In this document: positions 13,848 to 15,719 of the stretch, one piece after another | Numbering within the stretch: position 1 is the first letter of the stretch | Layout: the number at the start of each line of letters is the position of its first letter | DNA from: Candidatus Aegiribacteria sp. | GTDB lineage: Bacteria > Fermentibacterota > Fermentibacteria > Fermentibacterales > JCC-6 | Direction: 5' to 3' | Assembly (NCBI GenBank): GCA_030600975.1 | Contig: JAUVUL010000004.1 | Span: 1 to 15,719 of the forward strand | DNA length: 15,719 bases | Made by a program: the position numbers and the translations under genes | The notes under the pieces: generated by a model | Seen by the model: only the letters and a program-made list of their open reading frames with translations | What the model was told of the DNA's origin: nothing | Databases searched by the model: none

Positions 13848-14765
13848 ATGGTGTTCATGATTCTTATAATATTGTCCGGTTCATGGATAACCGATGCAAC
13901 ATTAGAAACTGTATTCGTACATGAATGGGGAGTTGTTTCGATAGATGAAGTTATCCCGATGGCCCGGGGGGCGCAGCGGGGTTACCTGGAAGAAAACGGT
14001 ACGCTGCAGCCCTATTACTCAATGGCAGTTGATGCTCCGGTAATATGGTTCCATGGCCCTGAATTCACGGGTACTCTTACGGTGGAAGTGCAGAATGGTT
14101 ACTTTTCCCTTCTTATTCCCCTGCCTGCTTCTTCTTCCACCAGCGACGAAACCATACCCGTCTTTCTGGATGAAGAAAACTATCGTGCTGTCTGGGAGGA
14201 TCTGAGTTTTACCTATGAACCTGCCATGCCCGGTGACAGGCCTGTTGACAGAAGGAGTCTTGAGAGTGCCGAGGAAGGTTTCCAGTGGGCCATGCCGTTC
14301 TGGCGGAGGGTCCAGGCCCTGACAGTAACATACGAAGCGGCATCTTATGTTGACCGCTTCATCTACTACGAATGTTCCGCATCCAACCTGTTTGAAGAGC
14401 ATGATCCCATTTCGAGCTGTGAATACAATGCGATGGTGTTTTATGAAGAGGATGGAGAACTTACTGCCGACCTTGCGGCCGATCCGGAAAATAGTACCGC
14501 CATAGAATTGTCTCTTTCATCCGAAAGGATCGTGGAGATCCTTTCGGGCTGGGGCGGTAATGAATTTCAGGACGACGAAATTAAAGCCCTCTGGAAAACC
14601 TGGGAGCCAAGTCTTCGGACGAGATGCATACTGTACGGAGAGACTGTAGTACTGTTCCCTCTTACAGAAGAACAGGTTGAATCAATCAGCACGATCGACC
14701 TTCAGACTGACCAGGGTTACCATGTGGAATACGCCCGACTGTTTCTGGCCATGGGCGGTGTGTAA
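13848..14765 (+). CDS. Secreted protein of unknown family with HEWG motif
   Basis: Protein of 305 residues. The start is ATG 13848, eight bases after AAGGAGG; the earlier TTG in frame would place the Shine-Dalgarno inside the gene. Residues 1 to about 16 (MVFMILIILSGSWITD) look like an uncharged signal sequence, and no lipobox Cys is present. The mature protein opens with VFVHEWGVVSID; a similar HEWG opening occurs in other secreted bacterial proteins of unknown function. Blocks of beta-strand character follow (VIWFHGPEFTGTLTVEVQNG, VDRFIYYECSASN). The chain is acidic, with a few cysteines (YYECSAS, SSCEYN, RTRCIL). It may be exported to the periplasm or surface. It lies 79 bases before the radical SAM gene on the same strand. 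Confidence 0.7.
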   Translation: MVFMILIILSGSWITDATLETVFVHEWGVVSIDEVIPMARGAQRGYLEENGTLQPYYSMAVDAPVIWFHGPEFTGTLTVEVQNGYFSLLIPLPASSSTSDETIPVFLDEENYRAVWEDLSFTYEPAMPGDRPVDRRSLESAEEGFQWAMPFWRRVQALTVTYEAASYVDRFIYYECSASNLFEEHDPISSCEYNAMVFYEEDGELTADLAADPENSTAIELSLSSERIVEILSGWGGNEFQDDEIKALWKTWEPSLRTRCILYGETVVLFPLTEEQVESISTIDLQTDQGYHVEYARLFLAMGGV

Positions 14766-14844
14766 GGACTCGGTGCTGAAAAATGGGGCTGGCATACATC
14801 GCCTTATGATATCATTGTAAGTTATGCAGTGAGGAGAATGGGGT

Positions 14845-15719
14845 ATGGGTTCTTTCAGCAGGTCCGGTCCGGACGGTGCTTCAGACGGCAGCGGGTTCTT
14901 TTCCCGGAACGGCTATTCGGAGGTTCCCGTTCTTGTGCAGTGGATGGCTACGCTGAAATGCAATCTCAGCTGCCGGCACTGCCTTTCCGTCAGCCTGGAT
15001 AACGGTTTCACCGATATGCCTCTGAAGGCTGCGTGCGAACTCATCGATGAAGTCGCTGAAATGGGTGTGGAAGAGTTTCTTGTCACAGGTGGTGAACCGC
15101 TTGCAAGGAACGATCTGCCGGAGATCGTGGACTATCTTGGGTTCAGGGGACAGAACTGGACACTGAACACTGCCGTAATGCCTTCAGAATATCAGATGAA
15201 GGCATTAAGGAGAAACAGCCCCGGTTTTGTGGCAGTGAGCCTGGATGGGCCCCGGGAGGTTCATGATTCATTCAGGGGACGGAAAGGGTCATGGCAGGAA
15301 GCAATGGATGCTATCCGTTTCTTCAAATCGCTGCCTGGAGTCAGGGTTTGCGCAGGCACTACAGTGACAAGTACCAATTACCGTTACCTTGAAGAAACCT
15401 TCCATCTTGTAGCTGCGAGCGGTGCTGACCAGTGGGGAATTCACCTGCTTGTTCCCGAGGGGAGAGCCGCTTACCGTTCCGACCTATTTCTGTCGAAAAC
15501 GCAGTTGAGGCGGCTGATAAGATTCATTGCCAGAAAGAGGAAGTATTTCAAGGTTGAAATGGCAGATGAGATCGGCTATCTGGGGAGTTTCGAACCTCTT
15601 GTAAGGGATTTCCCCCTCACTTGTGGAGCAGGGAGATCTCAATGCGTAATTCTGCCGGACGGGGAAGTAGTTCCGTGCACAACACTGGACAGGTCATTCA
15701 GCGCCGGGAATATCTATCA
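14845..15719 (+). CDS. Radical SAM protein with SPASM-like C-terminus, partial
   Basis: Runs off the window; 291 codons are present. The start is ATG 14845, eight bases after GAGGAG; an ATG at 14838 is in a different frame that does not give this protein. The [4Fe-4S] radical SAM motif is CNLSCRHC (Cys39, 43, 46), TGGEPL (81-86) binds SAM, and VSLDGP lies at 131-136. The visible end holds CGAGRSQCVILPDGEVVPC (Cys260, 267, 278), the pattern of a SPASM/twitch auxiliary cluster domain. This places it with peptide-modifying or cofactor-forming enzymes of the PqqE/anSME type, or heme-synthesis relatives. The N-terminal 25 residues are Gly/Ser rich and variable. No precursor peptide is visible in the 79 bases before it. 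Confidence 0.9.
   Translation, partial: MGSFSRSGPDGASDGSGFFSRNGYSEVPVLVQWMATLKCNLSCRHCLSVSLDNGFTDMPLKAACELIDEVAEMGVEEFLVTGGEPLARNDLPEIVDYLGFRGQNWTLNTAVMPSEYQMKALRRNSPGFVAVSLDGPREVHDSFRGRKGSWQEAMDAIRFFKSLPGVRVCAGTTVTSTNYRYLEETFHLVAASGADQWGIHLLVPEGRAAYRSDLFLSKTQLRRLIRFIARKRKYFKVEMADEIGYLGSFEPLVRDFPLTCGAGRSQCVILPDGEVVPCTTLDRSFSAGNIY

Noticed and set aside
1..15719. CRISPR arrays, tRNA or rRNA genes, phage or integrase genes
   Set aside because: No regularly spaced repeats, no tRNA-like cloverleaf ends and no such protein motifs were seen.

Overview
The window comes from a Gram-negative bacterium of moderate GC content. Three signal-peptide lipoproteins of outer-membrane type, a CorA channel and a complete queuosine-precursor pathway support this. 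Shine-Dalgarno sequences of the AGGAGG type precede most genes. I cannot name the organism. The secreted proteins of unknown family and the general style would suit an uncultured lineage of the FCB kind, but that is a guess. No rRNA, tRNA or CRISPR array was seen.

Layout. (1) 1-217, minus: the N-terminus of a secreted protein cut by the window edge. (2) 340-3158, minus: three consecutive lipoprotein genes, transcribed CsgG/LpoB-like, then LPP20-like, then FlgT-like. This domain set recalls the FlgO/FlgP/FlgT outer-membrane ring proteins of polar flagella, but no flagellar genes are present here. (3) 3411-4719: a PEBP-family protein (plus), a small P-loop kinase and a GYD-domain protein (both minus). 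(4) 4770-7339, plus: a promoter and the operon queC-queE-queD-folE2, which together make preQ0 from GTP. queC appears to start at a CTG codon. (5) 7381-8503, minus: queF (preQ0 to preQ1), overlapped by an upstream TPR-like gene. A perfect 22-bp hairpin containing both stop codons separates folE2 and queF. (6) 8534-8699: a non-coding, almost fully palindromic MITE-like element whose end supplies the stop codon of corA (8696-9769, minus). (7) 9932-10647, minus: an ATGA-coupled pair, DUF5674 plus a small helical protein, with a GC-richer look than its neighbours. (8) 10648-11027: a gene-free stretch containing a nested stem-loop. (9) 11028-13015, minus: an ArsR-type regulator, an ArsP-like permease and a CPKC thioredoxin-like protein. 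A palindromic operator overlaps the promoter -10 box. (10) 13052-13722, minus: an Xre regulator coupled to a four-helix membrane protein. (11) 13848-15719, plus: a secreted protein of unknown family, then a radical SAM/SPASM-type protein that runs off the window.

How the genes work together. FolE2 makes dihydroneopterin triphosphate, QueD makes 6-carboxytetrahydropterin, QueE makes 7-carboxy-7-deazaguanine, QueC makes preQ0 and QueF makes preQ1. All enzymes from GTP to preQ1 therefore lie within 4 kb on two convergent units. The tRNA-inserting enzymes (Tgt, QueA, QueG/QueH) are not in the window. The permease cluster looks like a self-regulated metalloid or thiol-responsive export unit. The least explained parts are the lipoprotein trio, the DUF5674 pair, the palindromic element beside corA and the 13848-15719 pair.
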